In this document: in pieces, positions 38,874 through 48,799 of the stretch
How the letters are laid out: every line of letters starts with the position of its first letter
Numbering within the stretch: the stretch's first letter is position 1
NCBI RefSeq assembly: GCF_003570905.1
Contig: NZ_QXJM01000052.1
Coordinates: 1 to 64,000, forward strand
DNA from: Cohnella faecalis
GTDB lineage: Bacteria; Bacillota; Bacilli; Paenibacillales; Paenibacillaceae
Length of the DNA stretch: 64,000 nt
Direction of reading: 5' to 3'
Translations under genes and position numbers: made by a program
Notes under the pieces: generated by a model
What the model saw: only the letters and a program-made list of their open reading frames with translations
Databases searched by the model: none
What the model was told of the DNA's origin: nothing

Positions 38874-40436
38874 TTACGGATGCGGCTCGCCAACGATGCG
38901 ATAGAGCTTCCAACGGTCGTCAATATCGAACACAAGCTTTGCCCAATCGGCGTTACCCTCGTACAGCAAAGGGTATTTGACGTGAACGGCGTTAAGAGCG
39001 GAGAGCCCTTCCGGCTTCGGAACCAATAAATATTCGACATGGAATTTCAACGGTTGATCCAGCACGGCTTTGAAATCGCGGTCTGTCGTATTCACGAAAC
39101 GGCGGGGATTCCGGCTGTTCAGGATAATCTCGAAAGCGTTGAAGGAATCTGCAATAACCAAGGCGTTCGGATCGCTGTCGAAAATTTCACGATCGAGCTT
39201 TTGCGATATTTTCCGGTTCAGCAGCGTCTTTTGATAAGTTGCGCTGTCGCGATAATGGATAACCGAATATTCCTCGGGCGACAGAGAGGCGTTGTTCATG
39301 ACGGGAACGACCAGAACGGCGGAAACGGCTAGTGCCGCGAGCATGCTTGGCTTCAGAGCCCGGGCCATGCTCGGCTGGGCGTTCGAAGATAATTCGTAGG
39401 GAAGCCAGGCGATCGTTATGAGCAGCGGATAATAGAAAAACCGGAGCCAGCCGAAGGACAGGCCGCCGTACAGCATATACCATTGAAAAAGAGGGATGGA
39501 AAACGTTAAAACGGTGAATACGAGAAAATCCCAGCGAAGCGCCGTCCGCGAAAGCAAACGAAACAGGAGGAGGACGGCATAAGGAATCGCAAATACGGCA
39601 ATTCTTTTGCATACGAATTTGAAGCTGGCCTCAGGATTTCCGATTAGGACCGACATAACGGGGTTGTCGGCCAGAAATTCCGATTGTCCCGCATTGGAAT
39701 ATGAAGAATGCAAAAAGTAAAGAGCATCTCCCATAATCGTGTAATTAAGCACTAGCCAAACGGTTACCGTAAAGAGGACAGGCAGCAATAACATAAGCAG
39801 AGTGCTTTCGATTTTTGCGAATACTGATTTTTTGGCGAGCATGTACCAGAAGGTCGCAAAAACGATTGCAGCGCTGAACGGTATAGCTTCGTAACGGGTA
39901 AGGAAGGCCAAGCTGAGCATGAGGGATACCATCGTAAGCGAATGGACGCTGTTATCGCGAATCCATTGCGTCCAGTGAATGACGGAGACAAGGAGAAAAA
40001 AACCGAATAACGCTTCGCTCATGCCGTTGGCCCCGTACCAGAACTGGAAGGGATTCAAAACGAAGAGCAGCGTGCAGGCGATCCCGAAAAACGTCGCGGA
40101 GCCCAGATTTTTATAGAAGGCTTGCAAGAGGACAACCGCCGTCAATCCGGCGAACGCGGAAGTTATAATGACGCTTGAAAGCCCGGCGGAAGATAAAGTC
40201 GGCAGCCACGGTTGGAACAGCAAAACGGGCATTGCCAAAAAGCTCGGCAGAGGGTTCCAAATAAATCCGACAGCGGCGAGATGCGGATCGCGGCTGTAGA
40301 GCACGTAGAAGGCGTTCGCAACCCTGCTGATTGCGTCTCCATTAATATAGGGAAGATGCACGGCAACATAATATCCGAAGATAACTTCCAAGATGAATAT
40401 GAATGCGAACACGACCGTATATGTTTTTTTGGTCAT
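38874..40436 (-). CDS. GT39/PMT-like membrane glycosyltransferase
   Basis: 520 residues with about ten membrane helices (TVVFAFIFILEVIFGYYVAV, FFGIACTLLFVLNPFQFWYG, LLMLLLPVLFTVTVWLVLNY). An early acidic loop (LPYINGDAISRVANAFYVLY) sits where GT-C enzymes carry their catalytic Asp. It ends in a soluble domain (LVIADSFNAFEIILNSRNP). It should use a polyprenyl-phosphate sugar, plausibly made by the adjacent GT2-GtrA protein. The ATG at 40436 follows ggtgattgaa; the frame extends to 40526 but overlaps the preceding gene. Last gene of the seven-gene operon. Confidence 0.7.
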   Translation of the reverse strand: MTKKTYTVVFAFIFILEVIFGYYVAVHLPYINGDAISRVANAFYVLYSRDPHLAAVGFIWNPLPSFLAMPVLLFQPWLPTLSSAGLSSVIITSAFAGLTAVVLLQAFYKNLGSATFFGIACTLLFVLNPFQFWYGANGMSEALFGFFLLVSVIHWTQWIRDNSVHSLTMVSLMLSLAFLTRYEAIPFSAAIVFATFWYMLAKKSVFAKIESTLLMLLLPVLFTVTVWLVLNYTIMGDALYFLHSSYSNAGQSEFLADNPVMSVLIGNPEASFKFVCKRIAVFAIPYAVLLLFRLLSRTALRWDFLVFTVLTFSIPLFQWYMLYGGLSFGWLRFFYYPLLITIAWLPYELSSNAQPSMARALKPSMLAALAVSAVLVVPVMNNASLSPEEYSVIHYRDSATYQKTLLNRKISQKLDREIFDSDPNALVIADSFNAFEIILNSRNPRRFVNTTDRDFKAVLDQPLKFHVEYLLVPKPEGLSALNAVHVKYPLLYEGNADWAKLVFDIDDRWKLYRIVGEPHP

Positions 40437-40465
40437 TTCAATCACCAGCTTTTTCGTTTCATCCG

Positions 40466-41575
40466 TTAGAGGGGCGGGTCTTTGGAAATCGGAGACAGAA
40501 TCGCCGGCAGTTTCTTGAACGTCCAAACGTTATTCAACGCGAAGTTGGAGCCGGTCGAGACAAGTATGCCTATTAAGCCGGCTACCAAGTAATGGACGCC
40601 GAACCAGGAATGAAAGCAGGTCACAATGAAGCTCGACAAGCATAGTCCGCTTAGGCTTACCAACGAAAACTTGAAAATACGATACCAAAGCTTGTCGCTC
40701 TTGCTATCCTTCCACGTTAACAGGTTGTTCCAGGTGAAGTTGTTGAAGGTGGCGACGATCGTTGCTCCGGCAAAAGAAAATCCGATGGGAACGCCGAGGT
40801 GAACAAGCAGCACATAGACTAGCGTATTAACCGCTACCCCGCTGAGCCCTACGGCACAAAATATCCAAAACCGCATATCCGATTCGCTGCTTCTTAGCAG
40901 CCTGCCCAGATGACGAATATAGTTCCATTGCTCCTTCAAGTTGAGCTTGGAGCTGCCGAGGTCTCTTGAGTGGAAGGAGTACGGAATTTCCCTGACGTTC
41001 GAATAATCGGAGCGTACCAACAGCTCCAGCAATATTTTCCAACCGATCGGCTGAAGGGGCCGACTGAAGGCGACGTCGCGGCGCACGGCGAAATAGCCGC
41101 TGGTCGGATCGGTAACCTTCCATACTTTGCGTATAAGCAAACGGGCCATCATCCGAGCCGTCCACGAGACGAGTCGTCTCCATGCGTTAAGGCCGCCGTC
41201 GCTGCCTCCCGGAATGAATCTGGAAGGAACGATGACTTCGGACCGTTCCGATCGGATCTCCTCGATGAGGGCGGGCAAGCTTTCCGGAGGATGCTGCAGG
41301 TCGGCGTCCATGACGATAAACCAATCGCCCTTGGCCATCCGACAGCCTTCCAAGATGGCGGAGCTTAAGCCTCCTCCGTTCTCGCGATGCAAATATCGAA
41401 CGAACGAAAATTGCCGACTCATCCGATCCAATCTTTCGGGAGTATCGTCGGAGCTGTCGTCCACGAATACGATCTCATAGGTGACGTCGCCAGGAACGGC
41501 GCGCAAAATCCGATTCGTCAATATTTCCACGTTAGCTCCCTCATTGCGGCAGGGAACGATTATGCTAATTTCCAT
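40466..41575 (-). CDS. GT2 polyprenyl-phosphate glycosyltransferase with GtrA-like membrane domain
   Basis: 369 residues. The GT-A fold has EISIIVPCRNEGANVEILTN, VFVDDSSDDTPERL, GDWFIVMDADLQHPPESLP and DPTSGYFAVRRDVA, as in dolichol-phosphate mannose synthases. The C-terminal third has four helices of the GtrA type (FWIFCAVGLSGVAVNTLVYV, FSFAGATIVATFNNFTWNNL). It likely makes and flips a polyprenyl-phosphate hexose, for example mannose, given the guanylyltransferase at the head of the operon. The ATG at 41575 starts exactly at the fold. Confidence 0.85.
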   Translation of the reverse strand: MEISIIVPCRNEGANVEILTNRILRAVPGDVTYEIVFVDDSSDDTPERLDRMSRQFSFVRYLHRENGGGLSSAILEGCRMAKGDWFIVMDADLQHPPESLPALIEEIRSERSEVIVPSRFIPGGSDGGLNAWRRLVSWTARMMARLLIRKVWKVTDPTSGYFAVRRDVAFSRPLQPIGWKILLELLVRSDYSNVREIPYSFHSRDLGSSKLNLKEQWNYIRHLGRLLRSSESDMRFWIFCAVGLSGVAVNTLVYVLLVHLGVPIGFSFAGATIVATFNNFTWNNLLTWKDSKSDKLWYRIFKFSLVSLSGLCLSSFIVTCFHSWFGVHYLVAGLIGILVSTGSNFALNNVWTFKKLPAILSPISKDPPL

Positions 41576-41618
41576 AATGACCAGTCCTTGCTTAAGAAGT
41601 ATGGAATGCCGGTCGCGA

Positions 41619-44044
41619 CTACAGGTTGGCCTGCTCGCTTTTCGTCTTTTCGTACGGCATCGCCGTCGATCCGTGCGGTTCGTCCGATTGATCGAGTCCA
41701 TGCGTCGTTTTTTCCCAGTAGAAGGGCTTCGTAATCAATTGCCAAGCCGCTTTGTAAGCGGAGATGCTCATCATGATCCAATAAAAGGGCGTTAGCAGGG
41801 CATATTTGACGAGCCTGTGGGAGATGTACGGCTGCGATTTTTTCTCCATATCGTTAATGACCCAATAGACGCCGGCGATATTGCTGTATACGAAAAAGAA
41901 ATTGGCGACGAACAGTTCGAGTGCAGCCAGATAATAGATGATGCCGGGAAACAGCTGCGGAATAAAGTCGAATTTCCAGCCGAACCAGAGCAAAACCATG
42001 AGCCAGTAGACCGGATTCAGCAAAGGAATGACAGGGGTAGCCAGCACCATGACCTGGAATCCGAAAAAGCCTTTGGCGCCGATGTCTTTCCACAGCTGAA
42101 TCGGATTGCGCATATGGACAAGCCATGTTTGCATATAGCCTTTGATCCATCGCGAGCGTTGGCGGATCCAGTTGCCGAAGCGGCTGTTCGCCTCTTCCCA
42201 AGTCCGGGAATCGACGATGGCCGTTTTGTGTCCCGCTTTGTACAAGCGAATGCCCAAATCGGCATCTTCCGTTACGTTGTAAGGATCCCAGGCGTTCAGC
42301 TCTTTCAACACGGATGTCTTGAAGTGATTGGACGTGCCTCCGAGAGGGATGGGGATATCCAGCCTCATAATGCCGGGAAGCAGCAGTTCGAACCACATGC
42401 TGTATTCCTGGGTAAACCAGCGGGTCAGCAAATTTTGCTCGCTGTTGAAATAATTCAGCTTCGCCTGCACGCAAGCGGTGCTCTCCGAGCAGCTTTCGAA
42501 CGTCAAATGCACTTTTTTTAGCTGATCAGGGTCCGGCCGGTCTTCCGCATCATAGATGACGGTATATTTCCCCGCGCGCGGATCAAACCGAAGTTGCATG
42601 CCTTTGGTTTCGTTTTCGGCAAGCTGTCAGGGACGACAAGCACGGTGTAATAAGAAGGAAGCTTCATTTTCTGGATAAGCTCCTGAGCCTCGATGTCGTC
42701 CGTTTCGATCAATAGCCGAACGTCCAGCTTCGCTTTCGGGTAATCGAGTTTTTCCAGGTTCCGAATAAGCTGAGGGATAACTCCGCTTTCTTTATACATA
42801 GGGACGAGTATCGTATAGGGCGGCAAATCGCGCTCGTCTATGCTTTTGATTTGTTCGTCGGTGAAGCGGTACTGCGCGCCGCTGCGCGATCCGTACATGA
42901 TGATCATGAATTTGAACAAGGTCATGAAGAAATAAAAGATTTGAACAAGTACGTTGACCAAGACGATCGTCGCAAAAAAGTTCCAGAACAAACCGCCGAC
43001 GAATAGAGCGACGGTTAATGCGAGCGACAAAATCTGCGGCTTCGTAAAAGTGGTGCTGGCCGAGTTGTGCGGCTGCTCGATCGCGAGCTTGGAAGTGCTC
43101 TCTTCGAGCATCTCGTCGCCGTATACCTCCGACCAGAACAGCTCCATCTCGTTCTTGGTTGCGAGAACTTGTTCGATCGGCATTTCGAGCCTATGCTCCA
43201 GCACGGATATGATTTCGTCGGACAGCGGTTCATTGACGGCTACAAGCAAACGGTTCTCGTATTGATGGATAATGACAGCGCCGTATTCTCGGGCAATCGG
43301 CTCCGGCAGCTTCATATCCGGATCGAAGCTGATTTCGTTGCCGATGCGTCCGATGTTGTTCTGGTTAGCGATAGCGCGGTAAAGCTGCTCGGGCTCAAGA
43401 AACTGAAGCGACAGCAGCACGTCTCCGAGCATCCCGCCGCTTTTGCGTTGGAAGGACAATGCTTTTTCCAATTGATCCTTGGTCAGATAACCTAATTGAA
43501 GGAGTACGTCGCCCAATCTGCCCTTGTTGGGCTGGTTGCTGATGTAAGGCAGCAGTTGCTCGGCCGATACGTACCCGAGATCGATTAGAATGTCTCCGAG
43601 ACGTCCTCCCGTCTCCTCTTGCTTAGCCATCGCCTCTTCCAATTGCTCGACAGAGATGATTCGGTCCCGAATGAGCAGCTCACCCATTTTGGCGCGAGGC
43701 TTCGCATTAACCGGAGCTTCTTTGGGCGGAAGAGGCGCTTCTCGTTGAGTGACCGTTTCGGATGGGGGCAATTCCGCTGCCGCCGCTGCGGAATTGTCCG
43801 GTCGAAGCGGCAGCCAATCGCGGCCTTCTCCTTGCTTGAGATAATAGATTCGTGTCTGCGCGGCCAACAACCGGCGCTTGAGCTCTTCCGTTTCCCATTC
43901 TTGACGAAGAAGCAGCGCCGCGTGCATGGCTCGCTGCCGTCGCAGCTCGTTTTTCCTCTCCTCGAGCACCCACTGTTCCCATCGAACGCTTTCCCGAGCG
44001 GATCGCGGCCATAAGCTTCGAATTCCGTCCTTCAGCAGGCTCAC
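41619..44044 (-). pseudogene. Processive GT2 glycosyltransferase with N-terminal MshEN repeats, one apparent frameshift
   Basis: The GTG start overlaps the previous gene (GTGA). Residues 1-75 are Arg/Glu-rich coiled coil. Residues about 115-330 carry MshEN/GspE-N repeats (KMGELLIRDRIISVEQLEEA, GRLGDILIDLGYVSAEQL, GRLGDVLLQLGYLTKDQLEK, GMLGDVLLSLQFLEPEQL), a fold that binds c-di-GMP in MshE and NfrB. Two helices come next, then a BcsA-like catalytic domain with ETDD, VIYDAEDRPDPDQL, NVTEDADLGIRLY and RQRSRWIKGYMQTW, and about four C-terminal helices. No PilZ domain follows. The frame breaks near 42567-42573 (TTT or CCCC on the plus strand); one added base gives 808 residues. Inferred role: c-di-GMP-controlled polysaccharide synthase. 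Confidence 0.85.
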
Positions 44045-44289
44045 CTTGCACCCCAGCTTTCCAGAAGCCGACGTTCCTCGGAGAGAGCTTCCTCCAGCTG
44101 CAGGGACAGTCGATCGCCGAAAATTCGCTTTTGCTCTTGCAGCTCAAGGAAAGCGGTCTGCTCCTGTTTCATGACGGACTCCACGAGATGAATGCGAGCT
44201 CGTATCGCATCGATTTGACGGTTGGCGGCTTCGGGCTTGAACCAGGCGGATGAACGGCTTTTTTTTCGGCTTGACCGCGGTTTTCTCAT
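44041..44289 (-). CDS. Small coiled-coil protein of the polysaccharide operon
   Basis: 82 residues: a very basic N-terminus (MRKPRSSRKKSRSS) and then a heptad-rich helix (IDAIRARIHLVESVMKQEQT, LQLEEALSEERRLLESW). The ATG at 44289 has an excellent agggaggg ribosome site; an upstream in-frame ATG at 44316 lacks one. No family is recognised. Tight coupling to the MshEN-glycosyltransferase, whose own N-terminus is also coiled coil, suggests it contacts that enzyme. Confidence 0.65.
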   Translation of the reverse strand: MRKPRSSRKKSRSSAWFKPEAANRQIDAIRARIHLVESVMKQEQTAFLELQEQKRIFGDRLSLQLEEALSEERRLLESWGAR

Positions 44290-44334
44290 TGGATGTACCC
44301 TCCCTCTGAACGGCATTGGCGGGTTAGCCGGTCA

Positions 44335-46504
44335 TTAATCTAGCTTGCCTTTGCGTTTGCGAAGTACGACGAACAGGGCGGCTAAAGAGACGACTACTGC
44401 CACGAACACTCCGGCAAAAACATAGCGGCTGTAGGGCAGCGGACGATTGACTGCGGGAGGGTCGACGATTACCGGGCACTAGGCTTCCTGGCGTCGATCG
44501 TATCGTTGAAGGAATACACTTGCTCGCGTTCGTCAATGACGACCAATCGGCCTCTTATTTGGTTGCTTTTTTCGACGTCCGTCCATATTTTTCCCATCGA
44601 CAGAAGACGATTCCGATCCGGAGCGACGAGCAAAAGCACGCTTCTGTCCGGATTAAGCGGGGAAGACGTCAACTGCAGGATCGTCGATTTTTTCGTTAGC
44701 TCCGCTAATATTTCGGCCTTGTCGGAGATGGATTGAACGGCATCCGGGGAAAAGATGACGTAGCTGTTGTCGTAGCCATTCAAGAAATCGGGCAGTTCCT
44801 TGGAAGAGCCGACAAAAATCACGTTGCGGTCCTTCAGCTTGTCCTGAAGCTGGCCGGACGCGATGTCGGCCAATTGAAAGTCCGATCGATCGGTTATGAC
44901 CGTATCCATCCTATTGATCAAGGAGATTGCGGAGCTTAGCTCCTCCGAGCCGCGATTGTTCATTAGAATCGTCGTAGAATTCCATTCGTCGCCTGCAACG
45001 AATGGATAAGGGAGCGAATCCAAATTGTAAGTCAGCCTGTCGGACGGCGTAAAAGTAAGATAGGAAGACTTGTCGACGACGGCCCAATTGCCCAGCAGCG
45101 TATCCGAGCAGAACGAGGAGGCTGCTGCACTGGCGGTATTGTCCGAGCCGTTCACAAATTGGAAGCCGATTTCCACCGACAGCGTTCTATTCGTTCCGAT
45201 CACCGTTGGATCGAGCGGGACGTCCAAGGTGCCTCCGTCGCTTGTAGCCTTGCCGAGCTTAACACTTTGGACGGGAACTCCGTTCAGCTTGACCGTCATA
45301 ACCGATTTGTCGTATGAGATCGATTTGGAGTGCTTGTAGGATAGGTGGAGGAGCGCTCCGTTCGTTAAATCCCAGTTGTTCGGAATCGGATAATTAATGG
45401 ACGAAGCTCCTTGCAGCACTTCAGCGGTTACGAGATTCCCATAACCGAGCTGCTCCAAAGTCAACGCCTTGGAATTGTCCGAAGCCGCGTTGGAATCAGA
45501 CGAAGCGACGTTTCCGGTCAGAACTTCCGGGATGACCGAATAACTCCCTCGCAGCTGCGCGTACAGCGTGTCTGTCGTTAAAATAGTTGCGGCGTTCGCA
45601 AGCTGTTTGCCTGTTCCGCTTACGAGCATCATCGTATTTTTGGCATTCCAGGGTGAAGGCGTTTCGCCGACAATCCTTTTGCCAGCTGGTCCGCATCCTT
45701 CGACTGGGCGAACGCTTCCGTCACGGATTTCCCTTTGGCCAGCCATCGGTCGGCTTTTCCTATCCAGACGATGGAATGGCTTCGAGCCAAAGCATCGGTT
45801 ACGTCCGATTCCACGTAGACGGGGACGTTCAGACGATGGTTAGGCGTTTGGAGCGCGAAAAATCGAGAGATCCGCGCTGCCGCTTTGAATTCATCCTGAT
45901 TGAATTTGTCCGGAAGAACGATGATTGCCCGAAGCGGGTCCGGAGATCCCCGTTCGATGAAAGGGCTAGGGTATTGGGTAAGATCCGCTTTTTCATAGCT
46001 TTGCTCCAAATGAAGAGCGACGGCGCTTTTCTTGTGGATGACGAGCCACGCGGCGCTGTTCTCCGGATCCTCGCAAATAACGTTGGAAACTTTCATTTTT
46101 CCCCAGAACGACAGCTTATGGAACCCGGGCTTCAAAGAGAGGTTCGAAAGATCGATGCTCCATAGCGTTTCCTTCTCGTTCTCTTTGCTCAAAGTAACGC
46201 TCCCTAGAGGAACGTCGTCCAGAAGGACGGTTAAGTTCGAATACTCGGGCAGCAGCGTCTCGGAATGGGAGTAATAAATATTGATCGAAGAGCCTTGTCG
46301 AGCCTCAAGGCCTTTGCCGATTTCAAAATAAGAATCTTGCCGCGCGTTTTCTCCTCGAAAAACCCGTTCTTCGGAAAAGATGCTGCGCGATTCGTTAGCA
46401 GACGAGCTCTGAGCGCCTGTTTCCGCATATGCCGCCGATTGCGAGGACAGGATGACGACGATCATCGCAACCATTAGGATCCAATTAGATGCCGTTCTTT
46501 TCAT
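44335..46504 (-). pseudogene. BcsB-like polysaccharide synthase partner, two apparent frameshifts
   Basis: A signal peptide (WILMVAMIVVILSSQSAAYA) leads into a large extracytoplasmic beta-rich protein of the BcsB type (SINIYYSHSETLLPEYSNLT, GFHKLSFWG, then after a shift YLTFTPSDRLTYNLDSLPYP, GSSKELPDFLNGYDNSYVIF). The C-terminal anchor YVFAGVFVAVVVSLAALFVV and RKRKGK tail lie in a third frame ending at 44335. One missing base at TTTT 45677-45680 and one near 44472-44476 explain both breaks; restored, it is 723 residues. BcsB binds and guides the nascent glycan beside the synthase. It precedes the coiled-coil and synthase genes. Confidence 0.8.
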
Positions 46505-46526
46505 GCAAGCGGTCCTTCCTTCATTC

Positions 46527-47390
46527 TTATGTTTCTTTCCATCTAAGCACGGACTGGGCGCTTTCCATCAGCGATCGGGCTTCAATGCCGTCCTCCGGGC
46601 ACTCCGAGACTCCAAACCTCAGCTGCAGCTTTACGTTCGCTTCTCTGCGCGGGCGATTCATCCGCATATCCAGAAACAAGCCCGCCAATTGCTGCTGCAT
46701 CTCGTCTACGACCGAGCGATCCTCTTCCGGAACGATGCAAGCCAGCATCGACTCTCCTACTTTTGCTTTCGCGCTTAGAGAATATTTCTGAAGCCATTCG
46801 GCCAGTTGGTTTAGCAGAATTGCGGCTTGGACTCCGCCGAAAATACGTTTGAATTCCTGCAGCCTTTCGACTTCGATCAGTACCAAGTGAAACTTCTGGC
46901 GGTCTCTGAGCGCCTTGATTACTTCTTCTTCCAGCTTATACAAGAAGGCAGGGCCGCTTAAGAAGCCGAAGCGTTCCTCGATCCCTAAAGCCTCATCTTG
47001 CTGGATACCCGGCGCGTCCAGAGGATCGAGAAAAGCGAATGCCGAGTCCTCTTGCGACGTAAATCGCTCTTTGTTCATTCCTCCAAGCAAGGAGACGGCA
47101 GGGAACGAGACGAGCCAGATCAGATCGTTCCAGTCGGCATCGACAGGCGAGGCGGCGAACCAAAGGCTATATGTAGCAAGCCCACCGTAAATCAAGACGA
47201 ACCCGAGTGAAACCAGAATCGTTTCGACGGTCGGGCGGAGCAGGCCATACAAGAAGAGCAGGCCGGAAGCGGCAAGCCAGTAGCCGTTATTCGGTTCGTC
47301 CGGAATCGTCATATAGACATACAGGGCAAGGAGCGTTAGAGCGGCCAATTGGACGAATAAGTTCGCGTAAAATCGTTCCGGGGCAGACAA
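46527..47390 (-). CDS. Membrane protein with degenerate GGDEF domain
   Basis: 287 residues. Three to four hydrophobic helices in the first 100 residues (LFVQLAALTLLALYVYM, ILVSLGFVLIYGGLATYSLW) are followed by a diguanylate-cyclase-like fold: LYKLEEEVIKALRDRQKFHL, VLIEVERLQEFKRIFGGVQA, and a late LRFGVSECPEDGIEARSLME typical of the GGDEF C-terminus. The active-site loop reads KVGESMLACIV where an active enzyme has a GG[DE]EF motif, so it should not make c-di-GMP. It is more likely a binding or scaffolding partner of the synthase. It lies 22 bases from the bcsB-like gene. Confidence 0.8.
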   Translation of the reverse strand: MSAPERFYANLFVQLAALTLLALYVYMTIPDEPNNGYWLAASGLLFLYGLLRPTVETILVSLGFVLIYGGLATYSLWFAASPVDADWNDLIWLVSFPAVSLLGGMNKERFTSQEDSAFAFLDPLDAPGIQQDEALGIEERFGFLSGPAFLYKLEEEVIKALRDRQKFHLVLIEVERLQEFKRIFGGVQAAILLNQLAEWLQKYSLSAKAKVGESMLACIVPEEDRSVVDEMQQQLAGLFLDMRMNRPRREANVKLQLRFGVSECPEDGIEARSLMESAQSVLRWKET

Positions 47391-47432
47391 AAGGGTTCAC
47401 TCCTATCGTAACTGTTGCTCTTATTTGGGATA

Positions 47433-48461
47433 TTAACCGTTCTCGGCTCGGCCGATACTCGACTTGAGAGATTCGACTTGATCGACCAAGGGTTTGATCA
47501 GATGGGAATAGTCTTTGTCGCTGATCAGTATACCGTCGGGGCCGGCGGCGATTACGGCGTTAGGGATACCGGCGACGATAATCGGCAAATGCAGCTGATT
47601 AATGACGTAAGTGCCGTCGCAATTGCCGTCCTTGATGACATTGCTGTCGTTATCGTGGTCGAGCAAATGAATCATTTCCGTCCAGGATCCGAGATCCGTC
47701 CATACGCCCTCGTAACGGATGCACGCGATGCGGGTCTCGGGCTCGACAACCATATAGTCGAAGCTTATTCTTGGAATCTGATGATAGGAGCCGGTTAATT
47801 CCGTGTAATCCCATGGTTGGTTAAGACGTTTGAGAGTTTCTTCCATATAGCGGAGCCGAAACGTAAATACGCCGCCGTTCCATAGAGCTCCCTGCTCGAT
47901 CAGCTCTGCCGCGGTTTCCGTTTCCGGTTTTTCGTGAAAACGGCTGACGTCGAAGGAAGAGGGATCGCCGGCAGGCGCAAAAGGAATAATGTAGCCGAAC
48001 TTTTCCGACGGATAGGTGGGCCGGATTCCAATCAGCCCGAGATTGGCGCGGTCTTGCCCGATCAATCGGTCCAAATCTTCAAGCTTGTCGTAAAAGTCGG
48101 GATCCACGTAGGCATCGACGGGCAGGACGGCAATCGTCTCGTCCGGGTTCACGCCAATGGACGAAAGATAGGAGCAGGCGACAGCTATTGCGGCGAACGT
48201 ATCGCGCTGCGACGGCTCAAGAATCAAATTCGCGTCCTCGCCTAATTGTTCGGCAAGGATCGAGTGATGATGGAGCCCTGCGGCGACGAAGACGTTGTCC
48301 GTGCCGAATTTGCCGGAGAGGATGTCGTGAGTCCGTTGGATCATGGAAATCGAATGGTTATATTTACTTTTAATTACTTTCAAAAATTGCTTTGGCAACA
48401 TTTCACTGGACAAGGGCCATAATCTTTTGCCGGCGCCCCCGGATAACAATACGATTTTCAT
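47433..48461 (-). CDS. manC: Mannose-1-phosphate guanylyltransferase-like nucleotidyltransferase
   Basis: 342 residues starting MKIVLLSGGAGKRLWPLSSE, the nucleotide-binding signature, with GRAxx-type lysine context MLPKQFLKVI. Further motifs are NLILEPSQRDTFAAIAVAC, FGYIIPF, RFHEKPETETAAELIEQG, LWNGGVFTFR and GVWTDLGSWTEM. It lacks the C-terminal isomerase domain of bifunctional ManC. It should make GDP-mannose or a related sugar nucleotide for the operon's transferases. First gene of the operon; a caaggggggt ribosome site precedes the ATG. Confidence 0.85.
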   Translation of the reverse strand: MKIVLLSGGAGKRLWPLSSEMLPKQFLKVIKSKYNHSISMIQRTHDILSGKFGTDNVFVAAGLHHHSILAEQLGEDANLILEPSQRDTFAAIAVACSYLSSIGVNPDETIAVLPVDAYVDPDFYDKLEDLDRLIGQDRANLGLIGIRPTYPSEKFGYIIPFAPAGDPSSFDVSRFHEKPETETAAELIEQGALWNGGVFTFRLRYMEETLKRLNQPWDYTELTGSYHQIPRISFDYMVVEPETRIACIRYEGVWTDLGSWTEMIHLLDHDNDSNVIKDGNCDGTYVINQLHLPIIVAGIPNAVIAAGPDGILISDKDYSHLIKPLVDQVESLKSSIGRAENG

Positions 48462-48484
48462 CGCGTAACCCCCCTTGCAACGAA

Positions 48485-48700
48485 GTACGGCTTTTTAATG
48501 CGGAACAGGGCTGCGTATCATGTCGAAATATAGGCTATTAGAACTATATTAACAAATTAGGTCTATAATACTATAACACAATTTCGAACAACTAGTTATC
48601 AATATATCAACGTGATCTGAACATTATCTGAACAAAATAACAGAATCAAATTAGCTATTTTCGACAAAAATTCGACAAAATACTACAAAATCTATTATGG
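48485..48700 (-). promoter_or_regulatory. AT-rich control region of the polysaccharide operon with paired 11-bp-spaced repeats
   Basis: Sharply AT-rich compared with its surroundings and free of genes. Two direct-repeat pairs are visible on the plus strand: atctgaaca at 48615-48623 and 48626-48634, and ttcgacaaaa at 48660-48669 and 48671-48680, with a looser copy (tactacaaaa) next to the latter. Both pairs have an 11-base period, as expected for tandem response-regulator sites. A clear minus-strand promoter could not be fixed. Confidence 0.45.
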
Positions 48701-48762
48701 CTTATTAGACAACGAATCGAATGAGAAAAAGGTCGCGAATTTTGTGTCCTATTCCGGGCAGC

Positions 48763-48792
48763 TTGACACTGTCGGATGTTGATCGGTACAAT
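48763..48792 (+). promoter_or_regulatory. hisS-aspS promoter
   Basis: TTGACA at 48763-48768, an 18-base spacer and TACAAT at 48787-48792, directly upstream of the T-box leader. Confidence 0.75.
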
Positions 48793-48799
48793 AGATAGC

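Noticed and set aside
46527-47390. Active diguanylate cyclase
   Set aside because: The GG[DE]EF active-site motif is absent; the loop reads KVGESML.
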